This document shows, piece after piece, positions 5,761-13,760 of a stretch of DNA of 14,150 nt. Position numbers and translations under genes: made by a program. Position 1 is the first letter of the stretch. Each line of letters starts with the position of its first letter. The notes under the pieces are model-generated. The model worked only from the letters and a program-made list of their open reading frames with translations, was not told where the DNA came from and did not search any database. The DNA is from RGIG1681 sp045657465. GTDB taxonomy: Bacteria > Bacillota > Clostridia > Christensenellales > UBA1242. The stretch is taken from assembly GCA_045657465.1 (NCBI GenBank), contig JAZOTD010000028.1, positions 1-14,150 of the forward strand. The letters are read 5' to 3'.

Positions 5761-8457
5761 ATGCGTAAAAAGCCTATTGAGCAATTAAAAGAAAAAACTG
5801 AGTGGTATGCAAACTCCACGCAGTTTGCTTTTGAAAAAACACAATCATCAAAAGATGGTTTAACAAGTGAAGAAGCAAAGGCAAGACTTGAAAAAAATGG
5901 AAAAAATGTTTTGCCACAAAAAAAGCCAAAATCTATCTTCTTAATTTTTTTGGAAGAACTTATCAATCCAATTGTTCTCATCTTGCTTGTTGCAATGGCG
6001 TTTTCGTTTGTGGTGGGTGAGCTTTTAGATGCGTTTGTTATTCTTGGCATTGTTATGGTTGATGCAGTTATTGGTGCAATTCAATCAAAAAGAGCAGAGC
6101 GAATTGCGAGTTCGCTGTCAAACATGATAAAAGTGAAGTCTAAGGTTTTGCGTGACGGGTCAAAACAAGAGGTTGAATCTTGCGATCTTGTTGTTGGCGA
6201 TATTGTCTTCCTTGAAAGCGGTGACAAAATCTCTGCTGATATGAGAATTGTTGAATGCACAAACTTTACTGTCGATGAAGCGCTTCTCACAGGTGAAAGC
6301 ATAAATGCCACCAAACAAGTTGAAGAGGTTGCATCGGGTGTTACTTTGGGCGACAGAAAGAGTATGGTTTTTTCTGGAAGTTCAGTAATTACTGGAAGAG
6401 CAGTGTGTGTGGTTGTTGAAACAGCAATCAACACTGAAATTGGAAATATTGCCACAAATCTAAACGAAGTTAAAGATGAAAAATCTCCACTTACAATTAG
6501 AATTAACAAGTTTTCAAAACAAATCAGCGTTGCAATTGTTGCAATTGCTGTTGTGATTTTTATTGTAATGCTTCTACGAAATAATCCACTTAAAGACATC
6601 TTTTTGTGCGTTATTGCACTTGCGGTTTCTGCAATGCCTGAAGGATTGCCACTGGCAGTTACCATGGCGCTCACAATTGCATCAAACAGAATGGGCAAAA
6701 ATAATGTTGTTGTAAAGCACTTGAATGCTGTTGAAAGTTTGGGTAGTTGCACAGTTATTGCAACAGATAAAACTGGAACAATCACTTTAAATGAACAAAC
6801 CGCAAAGATTGTAATGCTTCCAGACAATGCTGAATTTGAAATTTCAGGAAGTGGTTATAACGACAACGGAAAACTTGTTTGTAATGATGAAAAGTATAAA
6901 AACATTGTTAGTGAAATTGCCTTAATGGGTGAGCTTAACAATGAATCAACGTTCAAAAAGAAAGGAAAAGGTTTTGAGTATTTTGGCGATTCAATGGACA
7001 TTGCGTTTAGAGCGTTTGCTAAAAAAATGAAAATCAGCACAAATGATTATAACATTGTGCATCAAATTCCTTATGAGTCAGAAAACAAATATTCAGCGGT
7101 GTTCTTTAATGACGGCAATAGTGATTATTGCACAATCAAAGGTAGCGTTGAAAAAGTTCTTTCTGTTTCAACCATGATGAAGGTTAACGGAAAAGAGTGT
7201 CCGCTAGCAGCAGAAGATATTTTAAAACAAAATGAAGAACTTGCAAAGCGTGGTTATCGTGTTATTGCGCTTGCAATGGGTAAGGTTAGGGCAAAGAAAT
7301 CGTATAGCGAATTTGATGTTAAAGACCTTGTATTTATTGGTCTTGTTGGGTTTATTGACCCTATTAGACCAGAGTCAAAACAGGCCATTGCAGACTGCCA
7401 TACAGCTGGTGTGAAAGTTATTATGATAACTGGAGATCACCCGCTTACAGCCTTTAAAATAGCACAAGATATAAACATTGCAGACAATAAAAATCAGGTT
7501 GCAACGGGTGTTGATGTTGAATATCAATTCTCGCTTGGTGAAGCTTCATTTGACGAGTTTGTTAAAGGCAAAACTGTCTTTTCAAGAGTTACGCCAACTG
7601 ACAAACTTCACATTGTTGAATCATTAAAACGCCAAGGCGAATTTGTGGCGGTTACTGGAGACGGTGTGAATGACAGTCCGGCAATCAAGTCTGCACACAT
7701 TGGCATTGCTATGGGCAGCGGAACCGATGTTTCAAAAGAAACTGCTGACATGATTATTATGGATGACAACTTCAAGTCGATTGTGAAGGGTGTTAAAGAG
7801 GGAAGGTGTGCATATTCAAATATTAGAAAAATCACATACTTCTTGCTTTCTTGCTCAATTGCAGAAGTGTTATTCTTCTTGTTAGCAATTGCTTGCGGAA
7901 CAGCAACACCGCTTTTGGCCATTCAACTACTTTGGCTTAACGTTATCACAGACGGGTTGCAAGACTTGTCATTGTCACTTGAAAAACCAGAAGCAAACAT
8001 TATGTTTGAAAAACCAAGACCAACAAATGAATCATTGTTTAGCAAGTCAATGGTTGTGCAATGTTTGGTTATGGGCATGACAATTGGCTTGATTGTGTTT
8101 GGAACTTGGATTGTGCTTGTTATGGGTCTTAATTTTGAACTAACAGTTGCTAGAAGTTTGGTTATGACACTCATGGTGTTCTTGCAAAACTTGCATGCAT
8201 TTAACTGCAGAAGTGAAAAGCAATCTATATTTAAGATTTCACTTGGTTCGAATAAATTCTTTGCGATGTCAGTTATTGGATCAATAGGCTTGCAGATATT
8301 GTTTATGGAAATTCCAACTCTCAGCAAACTTTTAGACCTTACAACTGTGCCATATTTGACACTATTGTTAATATTGGCAGTTTCATTTATTGTTATTTTG
8401 GTTTGCGAATTGTTTAAAATTATACAACGCAAAAACATCAAAAAAGTTGTTGCATAA
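5761..8457 (+). CDS. P2-type cation-transporting ATPase, probable Ca2+ pump
   Basis: An 898-residue membrane pump that should export a cation, most likely Ca2+, using ATP. In order: N-terminal cation-ATPase domain (about 12-85), actuator motif TGES (177-180), M4 motif PEGLP (293-297, Glu294), phosphorylation motif DKTGT with Asp336, nucleotide-binding KGS (460-462), hinge TGDH (557-560) and TGDGVND (632-638), then the M5-M10 region. Ca2+-site residues of the SERCA type are kept in M4 (Glu294) and M6 (Asn727, Thr730, Asp731 in WLNVITDG). In M5 the site-I Glu is present (Glu702), but the SERCA Asn768 position is Ser699. PEGLPLAVT in M4 resembles plasma-membrane Ca2+ pumps. Small departures from consensus are DKTGTIT and GVNDSPAI. 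AGGGAG (5749-5754) precedes the ATG by 6 nt. A Na+ or mixed-cation pump of the same family is the main alternative. Confidence 0.92.
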   Translation: MRKKPIEQLKEKTEWYANSTQFAFEKTQSSKDGLTSEEAKARLEKNGKNVLPQKKPKSIFLIFLEELINPIVLILLVAMAFSFVVGELLDAFVILGIVMVDAVIGAIQSKRAERIASSLSNMIKVKSKVLRDGSKQEVESCDLVVGDIVFLESGDKISADMRIVECTNFTVDEALLTGESINATKQVEEVASGVTLGDRKSMVFSGSSVITGRAVCVVVETAINTEIGNIATNLNEVKDEKSPLTIRINKFSKQISVAIVAIAVVIFIVMLLRNNPLKDIFLCVIALAVSAMPEGLPLAVTMALTIASNRMGKNNVVVKHLNAVESLGSCTVIATDKTGTITLNEQTAKIVMLPDNAEFEISGSGYNDNGKLVCNDEKYKNIVSEIALMGELNNESTFKKKGKGFEYFGDSMDIAFRAFAKKMKISTNDYNIVHQIPYESENKYSAVFFNDGNSDYCTIKGSVEKVLSVSTMMKVNGKECPLAAEDILKQNEELAKRGYRVIALAMGKVRAKKSYSEFDVKDLVFIGLVGFIDPIRPESKQAIADCHTAGVKVIMITGDHPLTAFKIAQDINIADNKNQVATGVDVEYQFSLGEASFDEFVKGKTVFSRVTPTDKLHIVESLKRQGEFVAVTGDGVNDSPAIKSAHIGIAMGSGTDVSKETADMIIMDDNFKSIVKGVKEGRCAYSNIRKITYFLLSCSIAEVLFFLLAIACGTATPLLAIQLLWLNVITDGLQDLSLSLEKPEANIMFEKPRPTNESLFSKSMVVQCLVMGMTIGLIVFGTWIVLVMGLNFELTVARSLVMTLMVFLQNLHAFNCRSEKQSIFKISLGSNKFFAMSVIGSIGLQILFMEIPTLSKLLDLTTVPYLTLLLILAVSFIVILVCELFKIIQRKNIKKVVA

Positions 8458-8467
8458 AACAAGTTTT

Positions 8468-8493
8468 AAAAAGGTGATTTTAATCACCTTTTT
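8468..8493 (+). terminator. Terminator after the cation-ATPase gene
   Basis: An 11-bp inverted repeat (8468-8478 with 8483-8493) around TTTA; the G:C-containing core is GGTGAT/ATCACC, flanked by A and T runs. It starts 10 nt after the stop codon and just precedes the next promoter. Confidence 0.85.
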
Positions 8494-8501
8494 ATTTGGT
8501 C

Positions 8502-8530
8502 TTGATATTTGTGCTTTTTTATGCTACAAT
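8502..8530 (+). promoter_or_regulatory. Promoter of the 465-aa unknown gene
   Basis: TTGATA (8502-8507), a 17-nt spacer and TACAAT (8525-8530) with an extended -10 TGC immediately before it. The -10 ends 28 nt before the chosen ATG, so the leader is short. Confidence 0.8.
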
Positions 8531-8558
8531 GATATCATCAAATATATGGGGAGTTTTT

Positions 8559-9956
8559 ATGAAAGAAAACTTTAACGTAGAAGCAGTAAAAAAGATTTGG
8601 CAGGACAGATTAAATTCACTTCAACCAATTGTTGAAAAAGAAATTGTAATCAAAAATGGTCTTAAATTCGAGCCATGTGTTTCAGATGAATGCCCTGACA
8701 AATATGTTGAAGTGGCATCAAGGCTTGTTGCTATTCAAACTGCCAAGGGTGAAATTAGAAGAGAAGATATTTCATCAAGTGACCAAGACAAAATCAAGTA
8801 TTATGCAAAAAAGAACGGTGTATCTTTCGAAAATGCAATTGATGAACTGGTTCATGATGCTTATTATGTAAACTATGACGTTCTTGAAGCTAGACATGTT
8901 GTTAGCGTGTTAACGGAGTTTGATGGGTTTTATGCCGAGCTTTCGTCTCCAACAGAATTTCCAATGAATCTTATGGGTGCGGAAAATAGAAAGTGGCTGA
9001 TGAGAAACAATAACGGAGTGCCTGTTGAAGAGAGAATGACATGGCTTCTTGAAGTTTATCGTCCAGAGCTTTCCGAGGTTAAAATTGTTAATCATGACTA
9101 TGACATGCTTCCTAGATCTAGACAGCAATTGTCTGCAGAGGAAATTGAAAACATAAAAGCAACCCTTGCTTCATTTGCAGATGAAAATAAAAATATTGAC
9201 AAAATTTTTCACGAAAAGAATGAAAAATATTTCATGGCTCTTTGTGCAAGGCTTAAAGAAACAGGTTCTTCATTTGCAGAATTTGTAACAAAACACACAG
9301 ATTTAAGATATACTCATTGCTACAGAGCTGATATTGTGCCTGCAGTTAAGCAAATGGTTGAAGCTTATAGACTTTATAGAAACACAACACAAGGTATCAC
9401 AACTCAAGACAAATATCTTAGAAGTAAGATTGAAGCAGCTCAAAACGTAACAGGTATTCACACGACAAAAGAATTGTTTGATTATTTGCATATTGAAAAT
9501 GACAACCCATCACATGAAGCAAGAACAATGTCAAAAGCCGACCTTGCAAGAAAAGAGATTGTGGTTGTTTCATCACTTTCAGCGCTTTATCCAGACAAAA
9601 ATATTGATGACAATTTTGCAACAAAACATGAAAAGCTTTATGACGATGTGCAGCTTTTAACTGAAAGATTTGGCTATGGTTCAATTAATGAATTTTTAGC
9701 AAAACATGGCTTTACAAGAGCAAATGCTTATGCAAAAGCTGACAGAATTATTTATTTAAGCGAAAGAGACTTGTTGTATTATAGATTTGCCACAGCATAT
9801 GATTCTCAAGAAGAGATTATGGAAAGATTTAAAGAATGTGGTGTTGCGGAAGTTGACCCTTATGAAAACTTAAAAATATATCGCAGACTTGGTTTAAACA
9901 AACAAGACTCAACTCAAGTGAATAAAACAGGAACTTCTCCAAAGAGTAAACAATAA
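8559..9956 (+). CDS. Protein of unknown function with an internal duplication (465 aa)
   Basis: I do not recognise this family. The start at 8559 is set by GGGGAG (8548-8553), 5 nt upstream; an in-frame ATG at 8496 lies upstream of the predicted start site, inside the promoter, and is rejected. The protein is soluble, charged and probably mostly helical, with no signal peptide or membrane segment. The C-terminal half contains two related segments, about 203-255 and 340-391. Both read L-x-S/A...D-x(0-2)-KNID-x-x-F, then K-x-EK, a G, EF and KH at matching spacing, ending in Tyr. A shorter, weaker match lies near 289-312. The last 20 residues are polar (QVNKTGTSPKSKQ). The N-terminal half (1-190) has few features beyond Cys40 and Cys45 (CVSDEC). 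It is a single-gene transcript with its own promoter and terminator. The repeats suggest a helical binding scaffold, but that is inference. Confidence 0.85.
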   Translation: MKENFNVEAVKKIWQDRLNSLQPIVEKEIVIKNGLKFEPCVSDECPDKYVEVASRLVAIQTAKGEIRREDISSSDQDKIKYYAKKNGVSFENAIDELVHDAYYVNYDVLEARHVVSVLTEFDGFYAELSSPTEFPMNLMGAENRKWLMRNNNGVPVEERMTWLLEVYRPELSEVKIVNHDYDMLPRSRQQLSAEEIENIKATLASFADENKNIDKIFHEKNEKYFMALCARLKETGSSFAEFVTKHTDLRYTHCYRADIVPAVKQMVEAYRLYRNTTQGITTQDKYLRSKIEAAQNVTGIHTTKELFDYLHIENDNPSHEARTMSKADLARKEIVVVSSLSALYPDKNIDDNFATKHEKLYDDVQLLTERFGYGSINEFLAKHGFTRANAYAKADRIIYLSERDLLYYRFATAYDSQEEIMERFKECGVAEVDPYENLKIYRRLGLNKQDSTQVNKTGTSPKSKQ

Positions 9957-9960
9957 ACAA

Positions 9961-9987
9961 AAAGCAGATGTCAAATCTGCTTTTTTT
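9961..9987 (+). terminator. Terminator after the 465-aa unknown gene
   Basis: AAAGCAGAT (9961-9969) pairs with ATCTGCTTT (9975-9983) around GTCAA, and the T run extends to 9987. It lies 4 nt after the stop codon. Confidence 0.92.
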
Positions 9988-10031
9988 ATTGAAAAAAGCC
10001 CAATTTATGCGAAGAAAAAAAACAAAATAAA

Positions 10032-10060
10032 TTTACATTTAAACTTTATTGTGTTATAGT
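10032..10060 (+). promoter_or_regulatory. Promoter of the TM2-mnmA-trpS operon
   Basis: TTTACA (10032-10037), a 17-nt spacer and TATAGT (10055-10060) with extended -10 TGT before it, 33 nt upstream of the TM2 gene. No further terminator or clear promoter is seen in the two junctions downstream, so this probably drives all three genes. Confidence 0.75.
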
Positions 10061-10093
10061 TATATTGAATTATAGTAAGGATTTGGTGAAATT

Positions 10094-11371
10094 ATGAGAC
10101 AATGTCCAAGATGTGCATCTGAAATAAACGTGAATGACAAAGTGTGTCCAAGATGCGGTATCCCTGTAGATAAAATGAATTTTGAAGAAGAAGTTGAGCA
10201 AGACGAACCAAAGGTGGTTTATTCTTCTGCTGAAAAAAGAGAAAAAAAGAGGCTTAAAAAAGAAGCTAAAAAAGCTGAAAAGAAAGCAAAAAGACTTGCT
10301 CGTGAAAAGAGTGACACAGACTTTAGCAAATTTGCAACAAATGCAAACAAAGAAGATGATGAACCAATAAGAAGGTTTGGCAGAAAAAAGAAAAAGAACA
10401 ACCTCAATTTTGATATTGATGAAAATGGTGAATTTAACATTGACACAACCGACGTAGAAATTGTTGGTGAAGAAACTGGAAAACTCATTGAAGAGCGTTT
10501 TAAACAATCTTATTCTGTTAAGAAGGCACGTGGTGATTATCGTCCAGAAAGAATTAAGTGGTGGGAAATTTATAAAATTGCCGACCGTGCATTTGCAAGA
10601 AGAAAAATAAAAAAAGAAGTTTCAAAAGCGGCAAAAGTTAAACCAGACTTTGTCAGCAAAGCAAAACTTTTGACACTTGCAATATTCTTTGGTTGGTTTG
10701 GTGCCCACAACTTTTATGTTAAAAACAAAAAGAAAGGTTGGACCTCTCTTATCTCTCTTGCGGTGTGCATGACAATTTTCTTGCTTGCTCCAAAGGTTGC
10801 ATTCTTTGCAGGCATCAAGCTTTCAATTGGTGGCTGTTCTGGCTTTATTATTTTCTATATTTGGTGGGGCGATATTATCAATATCATGTTCAACACATTC
10901 AAATATAGAATTCAAAAAGATGAATTTATTGAACACATGAATGTTGAAACACGTGCCAAACTGGGTGAAAAGTATATTGATATGGACTTATATAGAAGCC
11001 CATGGTGGAATAGACTTAGAGTTTGGTGGAAAAAGAAAAAGAGAAATTATGCTGAATGGAAGAATGAACGTCGCCAAGCAGCTATTGAACGTGAAAAACG
11101 CAAAATTGCAAAAGCTGAAGAACAAGCAAAAATTGATGCTGAAATTGCAGCTTTTGAAGAAAAAGAAAATGCTGAAATTAAAAAGAGCAAGGCTGACAAA
11201 ATTAAAGAACAGCTTGAAAAAGACAATGTGTTAGATGACATCAAATCTTTTGAAGGTGATGTGGTTGATGAAAAACCGGCAAAAAAGACAAAGACACCAC
11301 CTAAGAAAGCAAAGATTAGTGTAAAAACAAAAAATACACAAAAAAACAATAAAAAATCAGGTAAAAAATAA
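10094..11371 (+). CDS. Zinc-ribbon and TM2-domain membrane protein with long charged arms
   Basis: A 425-residue membrane protein of unknown function. Residues 1-22 are a zinc ribbon, Cys4-x2-Cys7 and Cys18-x2-Cys21. A very charged linker follows, including a Lys/Glu/Ala-rich coiled-coil-like stretch at 45-75 and basic RRFGRKKKKN at 93-102. A TM2 domain occupies about 188-270: it has the family motif GWFGAHNFYVKNKKKGW (200-216), hydrophobic segments near 193-208, 217-241 and 244-266, and WWGD at 257-260. The C-terminal 155 residues are again highly charged (helical and Lys/Glu-rich at 313-375, then Lys/Pro/Thr-rich to the end). AAGGA (10077-10081) and GGTGA (10085-10089) precede the ATG. mnmA starts 14 nt after the stop. 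TM2 proteins are usually about 100-150 aa, so this is an expanded form. The charged arms could bind nucleic acid or protein, which is inference. Confidence 0.87.
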   Translation: MRQCPRCASEINVNDKVCPRCGIPVDKMNFEEEVEQDEPKVVYSSAEKREKKRLKKEAKKAEKKAKRLAREKSDTDFSKFATNANKEDDEPIRRFGRKKKKNNLNFDIDENGEFNIDTTDVEIVGEETGKLIEERFKQSYSVKKARGDYRPERIKWWEIYKIADRAFARRKIKKEVSKAAKVKPDFVSKAKLLTLAIFFGWFGAHNFYVKNKKKGWTSLISLAVCMTIFLLAPKVAFFAGIKLSIGGCSGFIIFYIWWGDIINIMFNTFKYRIQKDEFIEHMNVETRAKLGEKYIDMDLYRSPWWNRLRVWWKKKKRNYAEWKNERRQAAIEREKRKIAKAEEQAKIDAEIAAFEEKENAEIKKSKADKIKEQLEKDNVLDDIKSFEGDVVDEKPAKKTKTPPKKAKISVKTKNTQKNNKKSGKK

Positions 11372-11385
11372 TCAAGGAGAAACCG

Positions 11386-12492
11386 ATGACTGAAGAACTT
11401 CAAAATCAAACAAAGACAGTTGTTGTTGGCATGAGTGGTGGCGTTGATTCTTCAGTTGCGGCACTTTTGCTTGTAAGGGCAGGGTATAATGTTGTTGGTT
11501 TGCACATGAAAAGTGCAAACGACATTGAAGCAGAGAGTGATGAGGCAAATGTTAGACGTCTTTGTGACTCTTTAAAAATTAAATGTGAAGTGGTTAATTA
11601 CAAAAGCCAAATGCAAATTGTTAAAGATTATTTCATAAAAGAATACCTTGCTGGCAGAACACCTAATCCTTGTGTGATTTGCAACAAAGAAGTGAAGTTT
11701 AAGCCATTTGTTGAATATGCAGAAAAACTAGGTGCAGATTTTTTTGCAACTGGTCATTATGCAAGAATAAAACATGAAGACGGAAAGCATGTGCTTTATA
11801 CTGCAGTCGACAGTGGCAAAGACCAAACCTATTTTTTAAGTGAGCTTTCTCAATCTCAAATCGAAAAGGCAATTTTTCCACTAGGTGAACTTACAAAACC
11901 AGAAGTGAGAAAAATCGCAGAAGACGCAGGGCTCGTTTCTGCAAATAAAAAAGATAGTTATGACGTGTGCTTTGTGGGTAATCAAAAGTTTAAAGACTTT
12001 ATGAATGAACATTATCCAGAAAAAAGCGGAGATATTGTTGATATTGCAACAAAAAAGATTGTTGGCAAACATACCGGCATTTCAAAATACACCCTTGGTC
12101 AACGCAAAGGTCTTGGCGTGGGTGGTGGGCATGGCTCATCAGGTGAATGTTGGTTTGTGGTTGACAAAGATATAAAAACAAACACTTTGTTTGTTGCACA
12201 GGGTGCAGATGATGCACTTTATTCTAAAGCGTTAAAAACAAACAGGTTTAATTGGCTAGCTGAAAAGCCAGCCGAAAACAAATTTGAATGTTATGCAAAA
12301 TTTAGATACCGTCAAACAATGCAAAAAGTTGATGTTGAAGCAAATGATGACGGTTCAGTGTTAATCACATTCGCTGAAAGACAGCGTGCAATAACTCCAG
12401 GACAATATGCTGTTTTGTATATGCCTATTGAAAATGGTGTGTTTGCATGTCTTGGTGGCGGACAAATTGACACAGTGATTAAAAATATTTAA
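11386..12492 (+). CDS. mnmA: tRNA-specific 2-thiouridylase MnmA
   Basis: This cytosolic enzyme adenylates and thiolates U34 at C2 in tRNAs for Lys, Glu and Gln, giving the s2U part of mnm5s2U. The 368 residues match the family length. The PP-loop SGGVDSS lies at 17-23. TPNPCVICNKEVKF (92-105) carries Cys96 and the catalytic-position Cys99, and Cys195 lies in SYDVCFVGN. GHYARI (123-128), the tRNA-contact region around DQTYFLSEL (146-154) and the C-terminal beta-barrel are all present. Many MnmA proteins (for example E. coli and B. subtilis) have Asp at the Cys96 position; this one is of the CxxC...C type. AAGGAGA (11374-11380) sits 5 nt before the ATG. The stop overlaps a possible upstream start of trpS by one base, so the two are likely coupled. 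Confidence 0.95.
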   Translation: MTEELQNQTKTVVVGMSGGVDSSVAALLLVRAGYNVVGLHMKSANDIEAESDEANVRRLCDSLKIKCEVVNYKSQMQIVKDYFIKEYLAGRTPNPCVICNKEVKFKPFVEYAEKLGADFFATGHYARIKHEDGKHVLYTAVDSGKDQTYFLSELSQSQIEKAIFPLGELTKPEVRKIAEDAGLVSANKKDSYDVCFVGNQKFKDFMNEHYPEKSGDIVDIATKKIVGKHTGISKYTLGQRKGLGVGGGHGSSGECWFVVDKDIKTNTLFVAQGADDALYSKALKTNRFNWLAEKPAENKFECYAKFRYRQTMQKVDVEANDDGSVLITFAERQRAITPGQYAVLYMPIENGVFACLGGGQIDTVIKNI

Positions 12493-12503
12493 TGGAGAAG
12501 ATT

Positions 12504-13496
12504 ATGAAACAGGTGGTTTTGACAGGCATCAAACCTACGGGGACTCCTCATATAGGAAATTATTTTGGTGCTATAAAACAAGCTATTGAGATGAGTAAGA
12601 ATGATGAGTATGACAATTATTATTTTATTGCAGACTATCATGCTCTCAATCAATTAAAAACAAAAGAAGAACTTAATCAATATTATAGAGAGTTAGCGTG
12701 CACATGGCTTGCTTGTGGGCTGGATCCAGAAAAAGTGATGTTTTATCGTCAAAGCAGGGTGCCAGAAACAACAGAACTTTGTTGGATTTTAATGAATGTT
12801 ACTCCAAAAGGATTGATGGATAGAGCGCATGCCTATAAAGCGTGCGTGCAAGCGAATGCAGAAGCTGGAAAAGATGTTGATGACGGCATCAATATGGGGC
12901 TTTATAATTATCCTATTTTGATGGCTGCTGATATTTTGCTTTTTAACTCAAAATTTGTTCCTGTTGGCGCAGATCAAAAGCAACATGTTGAAATGGCTAG
13001 AGATATTGCTAAATATTTCAATAAAAAATATGGTTATACATTAGTGATTCCACAAGAACGTATTCAAGAAAAAACAGCAACTCTTATTGGACTTGATGGA
13101 AGAAAGATGAGTAAGAGTTATGGAAACCAAGTTCCACTTTTCTGTGATGAAAAGAAACTTCAAAAACTTATTGCAAGCATCAAGACAGATAGTTCGCTTC
13201 CAACAGAACCAAAGTCAACCGACTGCACAGTGTTTGAATATTTCAAAGTGTTTGCGACTGCAGAAAAGCTTGCTGAAATGGAAAAACGTTTTGCTGAAGG
13301 TATTTCATGGGCTGATGCTAAAAAAGAATTGTTTGAAACAATCAATTCATATTTAAAGCCAATGCGTGACAAATATGATTATTATATGGCACACTTTGAT
13401 GAAGTGGAAGCAATGCTTGAAAAGGGTGAAGCAAAAGTTAAAGTGATTGCACAAGAAACAATTGAACGTGTTAAAAAAGCAGTCGGCATTATTTAA
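12504..13496 (+). CDS. trpS: Tryptophanyl-tRNA synthetase
   Basis: A class I aminoacyl-tRNA synthetase that charges tRNA-Trp. It has 330 residues, the usual bacterial length. The HIGH-type motif is PHIGNY (15-20) and the KMSKS loop is GRKMSKSYGN (199-208). TrpRS-specific segments include TGIKPTGTPHIGNYFGAI at the N-terminus, MAADILLF (140-147, with the tryptophan-binding Asp143) and VGADQKQHVEMARDIA (154-169). I chose the ATG at 12504 because GGAG (12494-12497) lies 6 nt upstream and the product then starts directly at the conserved KQVVLTGIKPTG. An in-frame ATG at 12492 overlaps the mnmA stop, lacks its own good ribosome site, and would add only four residues. It is last in the operon and followed by a terminator before the rRNA promoters. 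Confidence 0.95.
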   Translation: MKQVVLTGIKPTGTPHIGNYFGAIKQAIEMSKNDEYDNYYFIADYHALNQLKTKEELNQYYRELACTWLACGLDPEKVMFYRQSRVPETTELCWILMNVTPKGLMDRAHAYKACVQANAEAGKDVDDGINMGLYNYPILMAADILLFNSKFVPVGADQKQHVEMARDIAKYFNKKYGYTLVIPQERIQEKTATLIGLDGRKMSKSYGNQVPLFCDEKKLQKLIASIKTDSSLPTEPKSTDCTVFEYFKVFATAEKLAEMEKRFAEGISWADAKKELFETINSYLKPMRDKYDYYMAHFDEVEAMLEKGEAKVKVIAQETIERVKKAVGII

Positions 13497-13538
13497 TAAT
13501 GTGTTATAAAATACATTATATATTATATAGTTATATAG

Positions 13539-13566
13539 AGCAGTTCTGAAATGGGCTGCTTTTTTT
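13539..13566 (+). terminator. Terminator after trpS
   Basis: AGCAGTTC (13539-13546) pairs with GGGCTGCT (13553-13560), with two G·U pairs, around TGAAAT and is followed by T to 13566. It insulates the trpS operon from the rRNA promoters. An A/T inverted repeat (ATAATGT 13496-13502, ACATTAT 13513-13519) precedes it but is too weak to call. Confidence 0.88.
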
Positions 13567-13637
13567 GTGCAAAAAAGTAGTGTTTTTTAAGGTTTGAAAA
13601 ATTGTTTAAAGTTTTTTGAAAATTTTGAAAAAAACTA

Positions 13638-13666
13638 TTGACATAATGTGACAAATGTTGTATCTT
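13638..13666 (+). promoter_or_regulatory. rRNA operon promoter P1
   Basis: Consensus TTGACA (13638-13643), a 17-nt spacer and TATCTT (13661-13666). Alternating A and T runs at 13609-13634 directly upstream look like an UP element, as expected for a strong rRNA promoter. The predicted start is near 13673. Confidence 0.82.
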
Positions 13667-13675
13667 CTAATGGTC

Positions 13676-13701
13676 GTCGTTAAAATATCTATTTTAATGA
13701 C
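13676..13701. repeat. Hairpin-forming inverted repeat at the P1 start site
   Basis: Positions 13676-13687 pair with 13690-13701 over 12 bp (GTC, one G·U, then TTAAAATA with TATTTTAA) around TC. It begins within a few bases of the predicted P1 start, so it could be a 5'-end RNA hairpin or a DNA site. It has no T-tract, so it is not a terminator. Confidence 0.55.
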
Positions 13702-13760
13702 CGGCCTTAATATCTTTTAAGTTAAGTCAAAAAGTTTTTTAAATTTTTTTAAAAAAGGTG

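Noticed and set aside
6081..6827. Long antisense open frame inside the cation-ATPase gene
   Set aside because: The opposite strand holds intact P-type ATPase motifs in this stretch; the antisense product is a low-complexity Ser/Thr/Ile mixture with no ribosome site.
7923..8462. Antisense open frame over the 3' end of the cation-ATPase gene
   Set aside because: It is a shadow of conserved membrane helices M6-M10, begins past the ATPase stop without a promoter, and has no recognisable domain.
8496..8558. Upstream in-frame ATG giving a hydrophobic 21-residue extension of the unknown protein, resembling a signal peptide
   Set aside because: It lies upstream of the -10 box and start site of the gene's own promoter, so it should not be in the mRNA; GGGGAG supports 8559.
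10048..10056. ATTGTGTTA in the TM2 gene promoter, identical to the left half of the YtrA-like operator
   Set aside because: No matching ACACAAT half lies at the right spacing, so a functional site for the repressor is unlikely.
10070..10507. Antisense Phe/Ser-rich open frames opposite the TM2 gene, resembling a membrane protein
   Set aside because: They are the complement of Lys/Glu codon runs (AAA/GAA read as TTT/TTC); the sense frame has zinc ribbon and TM2 motifs.
12492..12503. trpS start overlapping the mnmA stop (TAATG)
   Set aside because: The GGAG that would serve as ribosome site lies just after this ATG and serves the ATG at 12504; TrpRS homologues start at the later position.
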